A stretch of 64,000 bases of DNA from Rhizophlyctis rosea (lineage: Eukaryota > Chytridiomycota > Chytridiomycetes > Rhizophlyctidales > Rhizophlyctidaceae): NCBI GenBank assembly GCA_027596075.1, contig JADGJC010000096.1:52252-116251 (forward strand), read 5' to 3'. Made by a program: the position numbers and the translations under genes. Under the pieces are notes generated by a model. The model was not told where the DNA came from and made no database searches. It saw only the letters and a list, made by a program, of their open reading frames with translations. Positions 36,995-49,309 of the stretch are shown here, in pieces (the stretch's first letter is position 1; every line of letters starts with the position of its first letter).

Positions 36995-37464
36995 AACTTC
37001 GGTTTTGTTGACGGATATATCATCTCTCAAAGGCAATGCCATTTTGTTGATTTGAATTTCATTACCTTGTATGATTGTCTTGTCAATATCATTGTCGTCG
37101 AACCTTAATGCTTTGTTTTATCTTTTGGAAGTGTGTGCAGATGATGCAACTCACAAAACAGCAGAGGGGGATCAATCGCAGGTGCAAGTCGGCAACCTGA
37201 GGCGGAGATATCCAAGCCTGTCGGACAAGAGGTGAAGAGAAGACTGCAACTGGCCCCGACTCGCTTGCTCTGTCCTTCGTCTTCTAGTTCTTCTAGTTTG
37301 TGCCCAAGAAAGTCACTTGAGGTAGACGGCAGAGTGTAAGTTCTTGGCTAGCCTTGTGTACGGGAACGACCCCCCACTTACTCACCCCACCATTCCATAA
37401 AGTAGGCTAAACAGTGAAACTCATTGTGCCATCTCCAACCTGCTTCGCCATTCCACCAAAAACC

Positions 37465-38106
37465 ATGCCTGCAGCCATGGGACCTTTCATCCGCCCTTAC
37501 GTACCAACCGACTCCAATGCTGTCGGACACGTATGTCTCCTCAGCACCAACAACGGCACCTCAGCCCAAGGACTCTACAAGCTCGGTGACGACGTAGTGG
37601 CCAACCTCTTCGCCCACCCCTACACCCACTTCCACCCCAACCTTGCGTTCGTCCTGGACGATGGTGCTGGCACCGCAGTCGGGTATCTTGTCGGTACGCC
37701 AGACACAGCGGCATTTGTGAGCAGTGGATCCCTCGATTCTACAACCAGTACACCACGCCCCAAACTATGGACATAACGACCCAGGACCAGGCAATGCTTC
37801 CTCACCACAACTACCCGCACTGGCAACGACTACTTGTTGCTAAACCCGACACCTACCCAGCACACCCTCTATATCAACCTCCTGCCGAGATACCAAGGAA
37901 AGGGCTATGGGAAGGAATTGATGAAGAGATTCCTGGATGCTACGCGGGACGTTGGGGTGGATTCGGTGCGTGTGCAGATAGAGGCGGCAAACGTGAAGGC
38001 GGTAGGGTTCTGTGAGAAGGTGGGCTTCCATGTCATCGATATGGAGTTGGGGAACCCTGCGTCGTCGACCCCTTTCGGAAGGTCAATGGACTGGATAGAG
38101 GTTTAG
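37465..38106 (+). pseudogene. GNAT-family N-acetyltransferase with two compensating frameshifts
   Basis: Starts MPAAMGPFIRPYVPTDSNAV (first frame). GYLVGTPDTAAF at about 37678-37719 is the usual beta-strand pair. The frame then moves by one base at the ATTTG run. EQWIPRFYNQYTTPQT and YPHWQRLLVAKPDTYPAH follow, as expected for the family. At a CCC run near 37865 the frame returns to the first, giving LYINLLPRYQGKGYGKELMK, the acetyl-CoA-binding motif A, and VQIEAANVKAVGFCEKVGFH. A GT-AG intron removing the middle part (TTT|GTGAGC ... ACCCAG|CAC) keeps one frame open but would delete the conserved central block. So the options are an intact gene with two base errors, a pseudogene, or an unusual intron. 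Acyl substrate unknown. Confidence 0.7.
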
Positions 38107-41100
38107 GCTCGTAATGTTGTGTAGTTCTGATGTAGTAGAGATAGTAGTTTATCAAATAGATCTGATTGTTTGCTTTCCAATTATCTTTCACGCTTGTAGT
38201 CCCGGTCTTTGATTTGTTTTGCTGAAAACAAGCATGACGAACAACGTTAAGGTCTTGTCCATGCCTCATAACGACTGGGCATTGGAGTCCATGTCCGCCA
38301 AACACTTCAATACATTGCTGGTGCATTATCAGTATATTGAGTCCTTGCACCTCATTTGTCGGCACATCGGCATGAGACGTAACGGATGGTAGCTGATGGT
38401 GCATCGTGCAGTGGAAGCTCCAAAATCTATACGCAAATGAGCACACCCAAGCATCAACGGCATGGACATTCATACTTGGGTCCCATGCAAACTGGCGAAG
38501 TTGATGAATGATTGTTCGTGTCTGGGCATTGGGCACCCGAAGAATACCAGCTCGTGATCTGCCGTGTCAACCTCACTTCAGAAATGACTTTAGATTATCG
38601 TTGAGGATATCTGTTTTGCTTCATTCTTCAGGCAAGCAGCTTCGTTGTTCGTGACGGGACTCAATACATCAACTTTGGTTGAGCAAGTTCAGTGAGTGTC
38701 GAAAAATGACGCTTCGCCGTTTATATTGATGATTCCGAGCCATAAGTGCCATACCTCGCACTTATCTGACATCGACATGGAGCGAACGATAATGGACTCT
38801 TCGACTCTCATTTGTGCCTTACATTTGATGCACTTTCGCAGTACATTCATCATATACACACTCACAAAAAAAAATTTGCGAGCCTCACCGGGTTCTTTAT
38901 TGATCATCGTTCAGCAGTTTGGCATTTGATTCCCTTCTGGTGTGGTGCGGTCTCCTAATGTAACAGAGTCAGACGAAGCTCTTTGTATCACGGTCAGCAT
39001 ATCAAAACGTATCCGGTAGAGGCTCAATAACGCATATCAACCAAATCAGACTGCCATCTGACAAATGATCATGCCAAGACCCCGAAACATATATCAACGA
39101 CGCCCTGCCAATAAGGAGCAATGCTCATGTCGTTCCAAACCAACTCCGCATCATGCTTGATGGACCTGATTCTCTTTTTGGTCAATCCCGAGTCAGGTTA
39201 AAAATTCAGGTTGTCAGTAAAAATTCGAAAATTGCTCTTGCATGAACACCTACATGAAGGCAAAAAAAAGTATTGACTTTGGTAACACCTTGCACCCATG
39301 ATCAATGGGAGCTAAAAGTCCGCATTGTTGGATCACCAAGGCAAACGCACTTTTCAGTTTGATTTGGATGCTCTCAAGCTTAGTCCATTACCGTGACAGT
39401 CTGTTCCAATATCCGAACTATCCGAAGTGGTCAGAACAGCCCTTCTGATAGTATGATTAAAAATACGTCAGGAAACATCCAGGAACTGCTTGGGGTATTG
39501 GGGTGAAGAATGTGGATATTCAAGGTCGGTGCAAAACTGACTCCTCATAATAATAACATCGTCCATTTCGCTTTTTTCCCGTAGGTCCCGTACATTGGCG
39601 CTACGTGAACAGCCCCGCGGTTCCATATGCGAATGTAGGTGAATGTCGAAGTATGTCGAAAAAGAATCAATTGGCTACAAAAGCCAACATGATCAACGGG
39701 ACGATTGTCCGCTTGATTAGATCATCTGCAGGAGGAGTAGGAGGTGCGCGTTTATTTTCATGTGATTTTATGTGCAGGTTTAACAGACATGTACTTTCTA
39801 TCCACGGAGTAACACTCAGAGTGCACATCCCACATCTTAGCACAATAACTCACAAAATGCGGTCGGACATCAGTCTCGCCCCCTTATCCTTCTTGTTGCC
39901 CATATACGTCAAGAATATCCAGCCCATTAACCGTATCGGCGCCGAGGTCGTTCCAGAACCGACTCCGCACCATACTGGGCTTCGACCATGAAACTCTCTT
40001 TTTTCCATTGTCGGGTCAAAACAGATTCAAATGCCTGTGAGACTCGTACATTGGCTTTGAATGACAGTCCTGCACTACTTGCAATGGTATGCGAAATGGG
40101 AAAAAGTATTGATTTTGGCAATGCCCTCCAAACGATCAATCGGAGTCAAGAGTGGAACCGTGCTTCATGCTTTCAGCCCTATTCAAACTGGCAACGCTGT
40201 CGTTGGCGCATCTACGCGGATATGGACTTGGCCCACCTCTACATCTCTATTCCGATAAAGTAACCCAAACCCACAGCATCAAGTACCACCCTGCAATCCT
40301 TCCCCACCCTACAACACCGCAATCATCTCCACTTCAGGGTTCCGCAGAAATCATCCCATCATGGCCCGATCATTGTCAACTAGCTCCGGCCTCATCTCAT
40401 TCCCACTCTCCATACCCCACACAACCTTTGATGACTCTGATATCCCAATCGAGACTTTCACTATTTCCCACACCCACCTGCATTCTTCCGAGAACGAAGT
40501 CCAAATGCACCGCATCGTAGAGCGGGAGACGACGGCCTAACAAAAGCTTACGGTAGTCATCAAAGGAGGAAAAGAGTTTCAACGCCAAACTCAACGGGTT
40601 ATTACTGAACTGCAAAATCATTGATCCATTCGTCGTGGATGACAGGGCAGACGGACGATTCCCCTGTGATCAGTATGAAAAGATGAAATGCCATGTTAGT
40701 GGAGGTCTTCCATGGCTACATTCTCCAACGTCCTGCGATTCCCTACCCCATGAACTACCAATTAACACCGTGCCCTCCATCCAACACTTCGAACTCTGCA
40801 CGGGATTGCCCGTGTTGCGATGAGATTCATTTGATGTCGCCGTGGTCAAGCTCCCATCAACACCAAATTCCTACCAACCACCAACCGAATCGCGGTAGCC
40901 AATGTACGTACTGAGTCGATAAACGTGTAATGTGGCGAGGCGTTGGTCCATGTTGAAACAAATTTGCGGGCGCAAGTTGACGGGGATGTGATGGTGCGAT
41001 AGAGAATGATATGCAGAGAGGGAAGTTGCAGATGACAAGGCGGAATTCACTGGGCAAGGTATAGTGGCACAAGTTAGTGGGATAGGACGGAATGTGAGCA

Positions 41101-41425
41101 AAAAGGACCAAAAGATGACAGGGACATGATGACGTACCTTGCTTGAGAATTGATCCAAACTGCACACAAGAAGGAGACGAAAGGAGGAGAAGAAAAGCAC
41201 GAAAGAAAGAAGAAGGAACAAGGAGAAGAGGAATGACAAGGAAAACCAAGCAAAGAGAAGGAAGCACGACAAGAAAGAACGAGCAGAAGAGGCCGGCAGG
41301 CTCGATGCCCCATCCAGCGAATCGTGGAAGTGAAGTGAAGATGACAGGAACGGGAAACGACAGGAGAGAAGGGAGGGGACGCAAGGGAGCCACCACGAAT
41401 CCGGGATCCCACGATGATGACGAGT
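38107..41425. other. gene desert, left part
   Basis: No gene is supported. Two diverged copies of one motif are visible: AAAAAGTATTGACTTTGGTA near 39268 and AAAAAGTATTGATTTTGGCA near 40103, each followed by a CC...GATCAATGGGAG-like word. A strongly purine-rich strand (A/G) covers about 41143-41290. Confidence 0.5.
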
Positions 41426-41469
41426 TGAGTGTCACTGTGCCCTTTGCGTCAAAGGCACAGTGACACTCA
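41426..41469. repeat. long perfect-arm hairpin
   Basis: Left arm GAGTGTCACTGTGCC then CTTTG, loop CGT, right arm CAAAG then GCACAGTGACACTC. Nineteen to twenty base pairs with a single one-base bulge and a three-base loop. About 40 bp downstream, at 41500-41531, an 11-bp word (AGACAAACCTG) is repeated in tandem nearly three times. Confidence 0.8.
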
Positions 41470-41549
41470 GGGCACGCCACAGGAATGAATCCTCTTTCAA
41501 AGACAAACCTGAGACAAACCTGAGACAAACCCACATCACCAAGTCACCA

Positions 41550-44500
41550 CGATGACAGCTGATGATCACAAGTCAAAGAACGGCATCTGGATGTACGATA
41601 CATATGAACCCCTGGATCTCGGGAAGGTTAGGGTTCACGAACCTCACTTCGTCAGCATGCGGACATCAGCCAAAGGTCACCATTATTTCAATGCCATTTT
41701 CGTTCAGATGTGCGCAGGGAGGGAACGGTTTTGCGATAGATATATAGATCCAGCCTGCTGGCAGTCTGAACTGTATAGCTTGATGCTGCGAAAAATAAAC
41801 ACGAGCTACGGTGATAGTCCAGGCAAGAACGAAGTGGACATGGTGCACATCGCAAAGCACGGATCGCATAACCCTCCTGTCAAGCTGGGACAAGTTTATT
41901 GATCCAAAAGAGCAGGAAGAATCCGGACCCGCACCAGCTTGTCTGTCACTCCTACCACTGGTAGTGGCGACATCGGCACCATACCAACTTCAGCAGATCA
42001 AAGCAGGGCAAAAATTAAGGCGCGCGAGTGAGAAAAGTCAACATACCTTCAGTTCGAAGCTGTTTAACGCTGTCTTCTTCCAGATATGTTGTTCTCTTTT
42101 TTGGCTACTTAAGGGCACCTTGAGAAAAGCATCAAGCTACATGCAGTATCGTGTTGGTGAGGGCAGTTTGCAGAATCCAATGAACTCTCATCTTGACACT
42201 TTGATAGAGGCGTTTGATGTGACTGACATAAGACGAGACTACAAGTGGACGGAGTGGACGATGAAACACATGAAATGTAGTGGGCAAGCTGATCTCGCCA
42301 AGTAGGTTCCTGGCAAGCGTGTTCTGATTTGGTTCTGAGAAGGTCCTGTCGGAATGTGAGATATCTACGCCTTCTGAACGGTAGCTGGGCAATACAACAA
42401 GTGATGTTTATGCGGATAAAAAGAAATTCGCTTACTTTACAACTTCTACAGCGCCGATCGAGGATCACTTAATGTTTTGCCTGAGCAAGCCTTGCGCATC
42501 CATACCTCCCCCTAATATGATGAGGATGATCAGGCATCAGCAACAACTGAAGAGATCGGAGAAAGAAATTGGCTTACTACTTCGTACACAGCCTGTCAAA
42601 CTCCATTTCAGAAGTCACTGGCCAATAAGCAGTTTGCATTTTGTTGCTTTGATTGATCTGGTGTCTTACAGATGACAAGGAGAAACAATTCCATGACAGC
42701 TATATTTGAGTCGTTGCCAGCATAATTCCTTTTCTTAGGAAGTTCTCACGCATGTATCGAATGAATGGTGTTGTATACGGATTCGGCATGAAGACGGGAC
42801 TGTTGGAGAGGGATGATGCTCTGCCCGACCAATCTACAATGCCTTTCCCCTACTCTTTTTGTGCGCATAGTGCGCATGGCGATGAGCGTCATGACACCAA
42901 CCCCTGAACGGAAAAGGGCGCATGTTTTTCATTGAAGATGGCCAAGACCTCTCATCGTTCCACCTCATTGAACTTCCGAAACGGTGATGTATCGCTTCGA
43001 ATTCCTCATATCATTTGGCTGCCAACGCATACATGTCGGCGACAAAAAAGGGCTTGGATGGACTTATCAAGACCCAATGACTGGGCACAAGAAGTTCAAT
43101 TTGAACTATCGTTGACGACGCACGCAAGTTTAATTTCCATCGACAAAGGGATTGAACTTGTTACTTGATCCGCCAAAGTTGAGCAGCATATCTTTTTGCT
43201 TATCCCAGCTCATTTGTGATTGGACGGAAGGGAAAGTGGATTGACATCTATCAGTCAACCCTCAAGTTGGTCAACAATGTGAAAAGGAAACTACGAACTT
43301 TATCCAATGGTCACAGGAAATCCGTCTCAACAGATTTTGAGCCGTACTATTGTGCGAATTTGCAGCTTTCAACCGATCGGGAAGGCCCAGATGGGAAGTT
43401 TGTCCATGTGTATGCATCCCTCAAAAAGAAACGCCAACATTGGCCTTGATAACCTTGACAGAATTGATCAATCAGTTCCAAGGTGTAGTTCAGCGACATC
43501 TTTCTACATGTTGTGCCTTTCGCACACATAAGAAACAAGGGACATCTGGGGAATGGTGATGCAAACAATGATGATGATGGTTGACACCGTAACGATAGAT
43601 CATGCCAGTGGGTCGCACGCGCACAGATACAGTTCAAAACATGCTCTAAATTATAGGCGATCCCCAACACTGCAACCGATGGCGGTGGAGTCTATCAAAG
43701 CCATGCCTGATTTTTTCTACCCTTTTTCATGATATCCATGAGAGTCGCAAAGGAGCTTCGAGCTTGCCGAAAGCAAATGTATCCAAGCATATGGATCGCA
43801 AACGGTGCTATGCGTGAGGATGGATTCCATTGCAAAGGAATCAGACCTAATGGACCGTCACATTTTTTGCGCACTCACATGCCATTTTGAATGAAGAGAG
43901 GAAGTCGCTTGACGTACTACTTGCAATAGTTCACAAAAGAGAACTTCGCATCAACAGCTATGATGAGGACGTGCCTCAGTTGATGTTGCACGACATCTTC
44001 GTACGAGTTGCTGTTTGGGTCTCAGTGAACACTGTGAAAGTGTCAAGAAGGGCTGCGTCTTCAGGTGCTTGCACATGGTGGCGAAAAAAGATGTTGTGCA
44101 TATACTGTCAAGACACTGAGAGGAGACTCAAATGTTATCGAGCGACATTCTTCTAGTACGACGTGCTGTTTCCACCCTCTCGGAGGTCAAAGAGAAAACT
44201 GTGTTCACCATCGTTGCAACAATCCGAGAAAAAGAATCCTTTGCTCTAAGAGCCAAAATGGAAATGTATCTCAAGTGACGTTGAGCGACATCATCCAACC
44301 AGATTGCTTGCTTCATACTACAAGCAATTGACAGTCCTCGGCTTTCGACACAGGAAGGGAAAGAAGAGTGAGACCGAAGTGACAATGAGAAAACCTGTCA
44401 ACTTACCATGCGCATCATCACGGTTCCAATCCCTCTCCTGGATGTGCTTGCATCTTTGCGAAAAAAAGGCAGATTGTAAAGGACCGGTGCAAGGGCAAAT

Positions 44501-47500
44501 GGATGTCCGAGCCACATCATCCTACTACGGGCTGCTGCTTCACTTGAAAGCAGTCACTGGGTGCCCTGTCCTCACAACATGATCAGTGAGAACACCTTTT
44601 GGTTGCGGGTGAGATTGATGAAATGTATCAACCGGTGTCAACCGACATCATCATACTACACTTTACCGTAGGTTGCCGCTTGATCAGCTTCAATTAGATT
44701 CAGACTATACCAGTGCCCTGCCTCAGCACCGCTCTGCCGAAAAAAAACTTTGTAAAGCACTTGCCTTAGCAGACGATGAAGTGTGGCAGACAAGATTGAG
44801 CCACATCATGGTACAAATCGCTGTTTCAAACTACCAGAGCTAATCAAGACGGAAACCGACTTGGAGGATACCGAGTGCAAAACTCAAATACGCAAAAAGA
44901 CATACATGGGTCCGTGTACATGTATGTGTCCCAACTGTCGTTGACAGACATCATGATGATCATTTATATTGCGCTTCCATCTCTCAACAAATGATTAGTT
45001 GTGTCGCAAGTTCGACCTTGCTCTGAAAGCCTTCTATTGTAATCTAATATGAGCTCTCCCAACTTCACCACATAGCGCACATCGGCCGTGAGGCAGGTGA
45101 CGTGTCAACAAAACTTGGGCTTTGCTGTAAAACTGTCCTCATCTGCGGCGCGCATGCCAGCCTTGGCATATCCGTCAAGCACGCTTGACTGTCTAAAGAG
45201 CCGTGGTAGCCGAAGGTACTGTATGCAATGAATCAGTCCTATGCCGCCCAGAAGTCGACCGGACAGGCTTTGACGAACATATCATGATCCTCCGCAAGAT
45301 TGCTGTAATACATACCCTCCAAATTCAGTCTAACAAACGACATGCATATGGTGTACATCAAGAGAGAGCGAAAAAAATGTTAGGGACTTGATTTGGAGTA
45401 AACCGGCAGTCCAGCAGCTGGCTGGGACGATTCTCCACGCCTCATCGGCCACCAGCACCGTAGAAGTTTGGATGATTGGGTGAGAGTCACTCAGCTTGCT
45501 CCATCACCACATATGAAATCATTTGATCGCACGCAGGCCATAACCATCGGGCATGCACTTCATGGATTGCAATGAAGTCTTTCGGAATGAGCGCGGATAG
45601 AAAACACAATATGATGATGACCAGAGGGAAGGCGGTGGAGATAACGTGCCCGTTCGTGCACAGATTGACCCCTTAGGAGATGGAATAGACCCGCAGCTGC
45701 GGAATGGGGTTGTGTACGCCATGAATGACTCTGGACGCTGATATTAGCGTCCTCTGAGGAGTTTGCGAAGTAAAGTACAGGGTAATTTTGGGACGAATCC
45801 CCTTCGCACCTCGCCCGAAGGTATTAGAATCATTAAAGATGTTAACTTCGCCAGCATTGCGTCATGGCATCTAGCGCCGCATCCCAAAAGCCACACATAC
45901 CCCCAACCTGCGCAGTTCGAGGACCACTCCTCAACCTGCAACGCCCGCCCAACCTGCAACTTCGGTGTTTGAGGCCCATCGGATGCTCTGTTACCGACGC
46001 CCAGAGGCCAAAATAGGGTTCATCGCCAATTAAGCACCCTCCTCTAGGCACTCGGAGGGTGCAGGGTCCTCAAATGGAGACGTCCGCATATTGTACTATC
46101 GATGCTCATGATGGGAGCACCGGTTGAACCGCCTGGCGTGTGTCTCCGGCCTGCAACAACCCCAAAATGGATGTGGCCACATGAGCCTCATCTGCACTTG
46201 ACTGAAAGTTGGGCACAAAGGCAAGAAATGCGAGCAGAATCACACGAAGCTGAATTCGCTCCCGTTGACATCTTTTCAAGCCTCGCTTTTTCTTTTGACA
46301 CGGGCGCATAGCTCGAAAAGGACAAGGTACATACGATGATTTGCACCATACAAATAAAATTTTGAAGTTACCAACATGGAGCGTAAGCACAAAGGAGACG
46401 GTATGCAAAATACAAAACCGAACAAGTGATAGGTCGGGAAAAAAAGGTACCTTGACTGCGAACTCGGATAACCAAAAGCACGCCAATGTTGAGTGGTTTG
46501 TCCCTTACCAAGCCTTGCGGATTCATCGTCAATATGATGAAAGAGTTGAACGTATTGAGACATAAGCAACGGTCTGAAGTGAAGAGATTGGAGTGAGAGA
46601 TGGGCTTACCATTGCACACTGGCATACTGGCATACAGACTCTATCACCGAAATGAATGGCATATAGACAGTGTAGCTTGCCGCTGCCGTCATCGATAGTC
46701 TGCAGATGTCAAGGAGAAACAATGTCCTGACGGTGATCTTCCATAACCTCAAGCTGAAGTTTTTACCATCGTGCGTCTTGCAATCGGCTGTAAAGCGTTG
46801 AGCATCATTGTGCAATGTTTGGAAAAAAGAATTTATGCATTTAGATGTGAAGACCAACACCTTGAACTGAATTTGCAGTCATGGTTGCTTGAACTCGTTA
46901 AAGGTCACTGGCGTGTGGTGAATGCGGACATTACCTGCTTGAACCTCAAACAACTCAAAGCCAAAAGAAATCACGGCCTTAGGTACGATTCGCCTCTGGC
47001 CAAAACCGATGCTGCATTGCGGGTGGCATTCGTCAATCTGTGCGGATTTGGTTGGAAACGAAGAGGGAGGAAACTAGTGAGATTACACCAAGATCATCAG
47101 TAACCTACTGAAGGGGACATGAACATCCGAATGTGAGTCAAAAAAAGTAATCGTTCGAGAAATGATTGTATTGCAACTACCCATGATCGGCGATCGTGTT
47201 ATCGACGGATGAACCGGCAACAAATGACGAGTGAAGAAACCTTGTACCCGTATGTGGCTCTGACCTCAAGATGAAAGTCCCAAATCGACATTTTCAACAG
47301 ATGGGAAGAGGAACAAAAAACATTGTTCAAATTTGTATCATGCAGAGTATGCAGTTGCACAGATGTTGGAGTACCCGGCATCATGTTGATTTCCGGTGTG
47401 GCAGAATATATTTGACCACAGTTTACAAAAGTCCAACAAGATGAACGAGCTTACTGAGCTTCGACGTGGCCATTGAAATGTCCAACTGTCATTGTAGGTA

Positions 47501-48970
47501 GGTATGTTGGGACATATGGATCTTCCTGCATAATCGTTCATTGGGTAAAAGTGTTCCTATCGATTTCCTGCCCAGCGCTGCAGAAGAGACCGACCCAATG
47601 CAACAATGGAAGCGGATCCCGGGCAAGTCGCAATGCCATGCGCACAGAATACAAAACTACGGACTGGCTCATTTTTTCCTGCCTCAGAGGAGGGGTTTCA
47701 TTTCTGTGGGACGGTGAGAAGGAAAGAATACCGAATCGCTTTTTGAAGATTGCGAGTGACTGCAAGTGCTGGAGCGAGTTTGCACCAGGAACATCATGAG
47801 GACTATGAGGTCCTTTGCAGCTCGAATGACAAACATTTTAGTCATTAAGCTTGAGTGACTACGGCCAAGGGTGATGATGATTCAGATCAAACACAAGCAG
47901 AAAAAAACAAATCGACCGCCCAACATATAACTCCATCCATATGCACATCGGTGTCAATGTGCATATTGCATCGGTCCTATTGATCGGTTGAGGAACCAAG
48001 TGTAGAAAGAACGCAAATAGGTTAATTGCTGAACCAATCGTAGTCTACAAAGGATATGTTTGGAAGCCGGTTCATCATCCACTTCATCCTTTCTGACTTC
48101 ATGCCAAACGTTTTCTCTTACCACCGTCAAAATCGTGATACACACATGTCAGCCGCTCATTTTGCGATCGCGGGTGGATGGAGCGAGTCTGGACCACCGT
48201 AGTAATGGATATGCACGTCTTAGAAATAAATACACGCATGATTCGGGGCTGCGTATATCGACCATAGTGACCATTCATGCACTTTCATACACCAAACTCC
48301 GTGGTGACATTGAAGGAAGGCTGCCAAGATTTGGTTCAACATGAGGAGGAAAAGAGATATATTGGTCTCCATATTGTCATTATGCAGAATGCCGGCGTTG
48401 AATGTGCATGGGTGACATTAGTCCTCAGAATCCCGAACGTTCAAACCTTGTCATGTTCAGCAATGATCATGGAGGAGTATCGTTGATATGTTGGTGGATC
48501 CAAAGTTCTCGATTGAACGCAAAATAGGTGCCGTGTGTTGGAGCGAAACGGAGGAAGTTGTTTGGAATAGATGTGTCCACCATCATCGTTCCGTTCGATT
48601 CACCTGAAATCATTTTTTCACCACCACCTTGATATACACATGGCAGTCGCCACGAATCCTAACAAATGACAGTCTATTTGATTCAGTGACGTTCACCGAA
48701 TTGCTGATAGTATAATTGAACATCAAGTGGAAAAAAGCAAATACGGCTGATCATCGAAATTATGCCGAGTGCTGGACCATATGATCACAGTACGGCATGT
48801 CCAGCCTGAGACACTACTATTCGAATCATGGTCAGATATCATGTTCCAAAATATAGGCAATGAGCCGATGGCGCTGTGGTGAATTGGCAGAACGCGCACA
48901 TATGTAGTGCCAGACATGTGGTGGACCACTGTGGACTCTAGCCTATGTATAGTTGAAATCAGATTGATAA
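41550..48970. repeat. diverged repeat array, left block
   Basis: Gene-free DNA in which the same words recur in the same order as in the right block: AAGGAGAAACAAT (42679, 46711), CAGTCATGGTTGCT (46876), CCGGCATCAT (47378), GCTGGAGCGAGT (47768), AGAACGCAAATAGGTTA (48006), TTGCTGATAGT with GGAAAAA (48701) and GTGCTGGACCAT (48770). Within 43.4-45.0 kb a shorter series recurs about every 130-230 bp: a GAGCCACATCATCCTACTAC-like word followed by GCTGCTGCTTC. Runs of five to eight A residues punctuate the copies. Exact period and copy number cannot be given without alignment. Confidence 0.6.
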
Positions 48971-49309
48971 GACCCTGAAGTCACGCAGTCAGCACCAACT
49001 TGAATTGCACAGCCACCCACCTGGCATGGAGCTGCGCAGCTCCGCTTGCTGAAAGCATCGTGGGAGTCTCGTCAATCCTGAAGCCTTCACCATCAGCTAC
49101 CATCATCTTCACAGAAGACCTAACGAAGAATGAAGTTCATGAGGACGGGAGGTTCAGCCAGAAGTACGTGATCACTTCCGTTGCGGATATGATAGACTTG
49201 AGAGCAATTGTGGAAGAGTGTGTGGGTGAGTTTGATTTTTGGGATGGTGGAGTGTTGTGGTGGGGCGGAGGAGTTTGTTAATGAAGTTGGTAGGTTTATT
49301 GTTGCTGTG

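Noticed and set aside
37719..37861. intron in the GNAT gene
   Set aside because: The splice sites look canonical, but the removed stretch encodes the conserved middle of the family in the shifted frame. Kept as an alternative only.
40857..41534. 225-codon frame on the minus strand, Ser/Leu/Phe-rich
   Set aside because: It is the complement of a purine-rich tract, so stops are scarce for compositional reasons. There are no motifs, and it runs through the hairpin.
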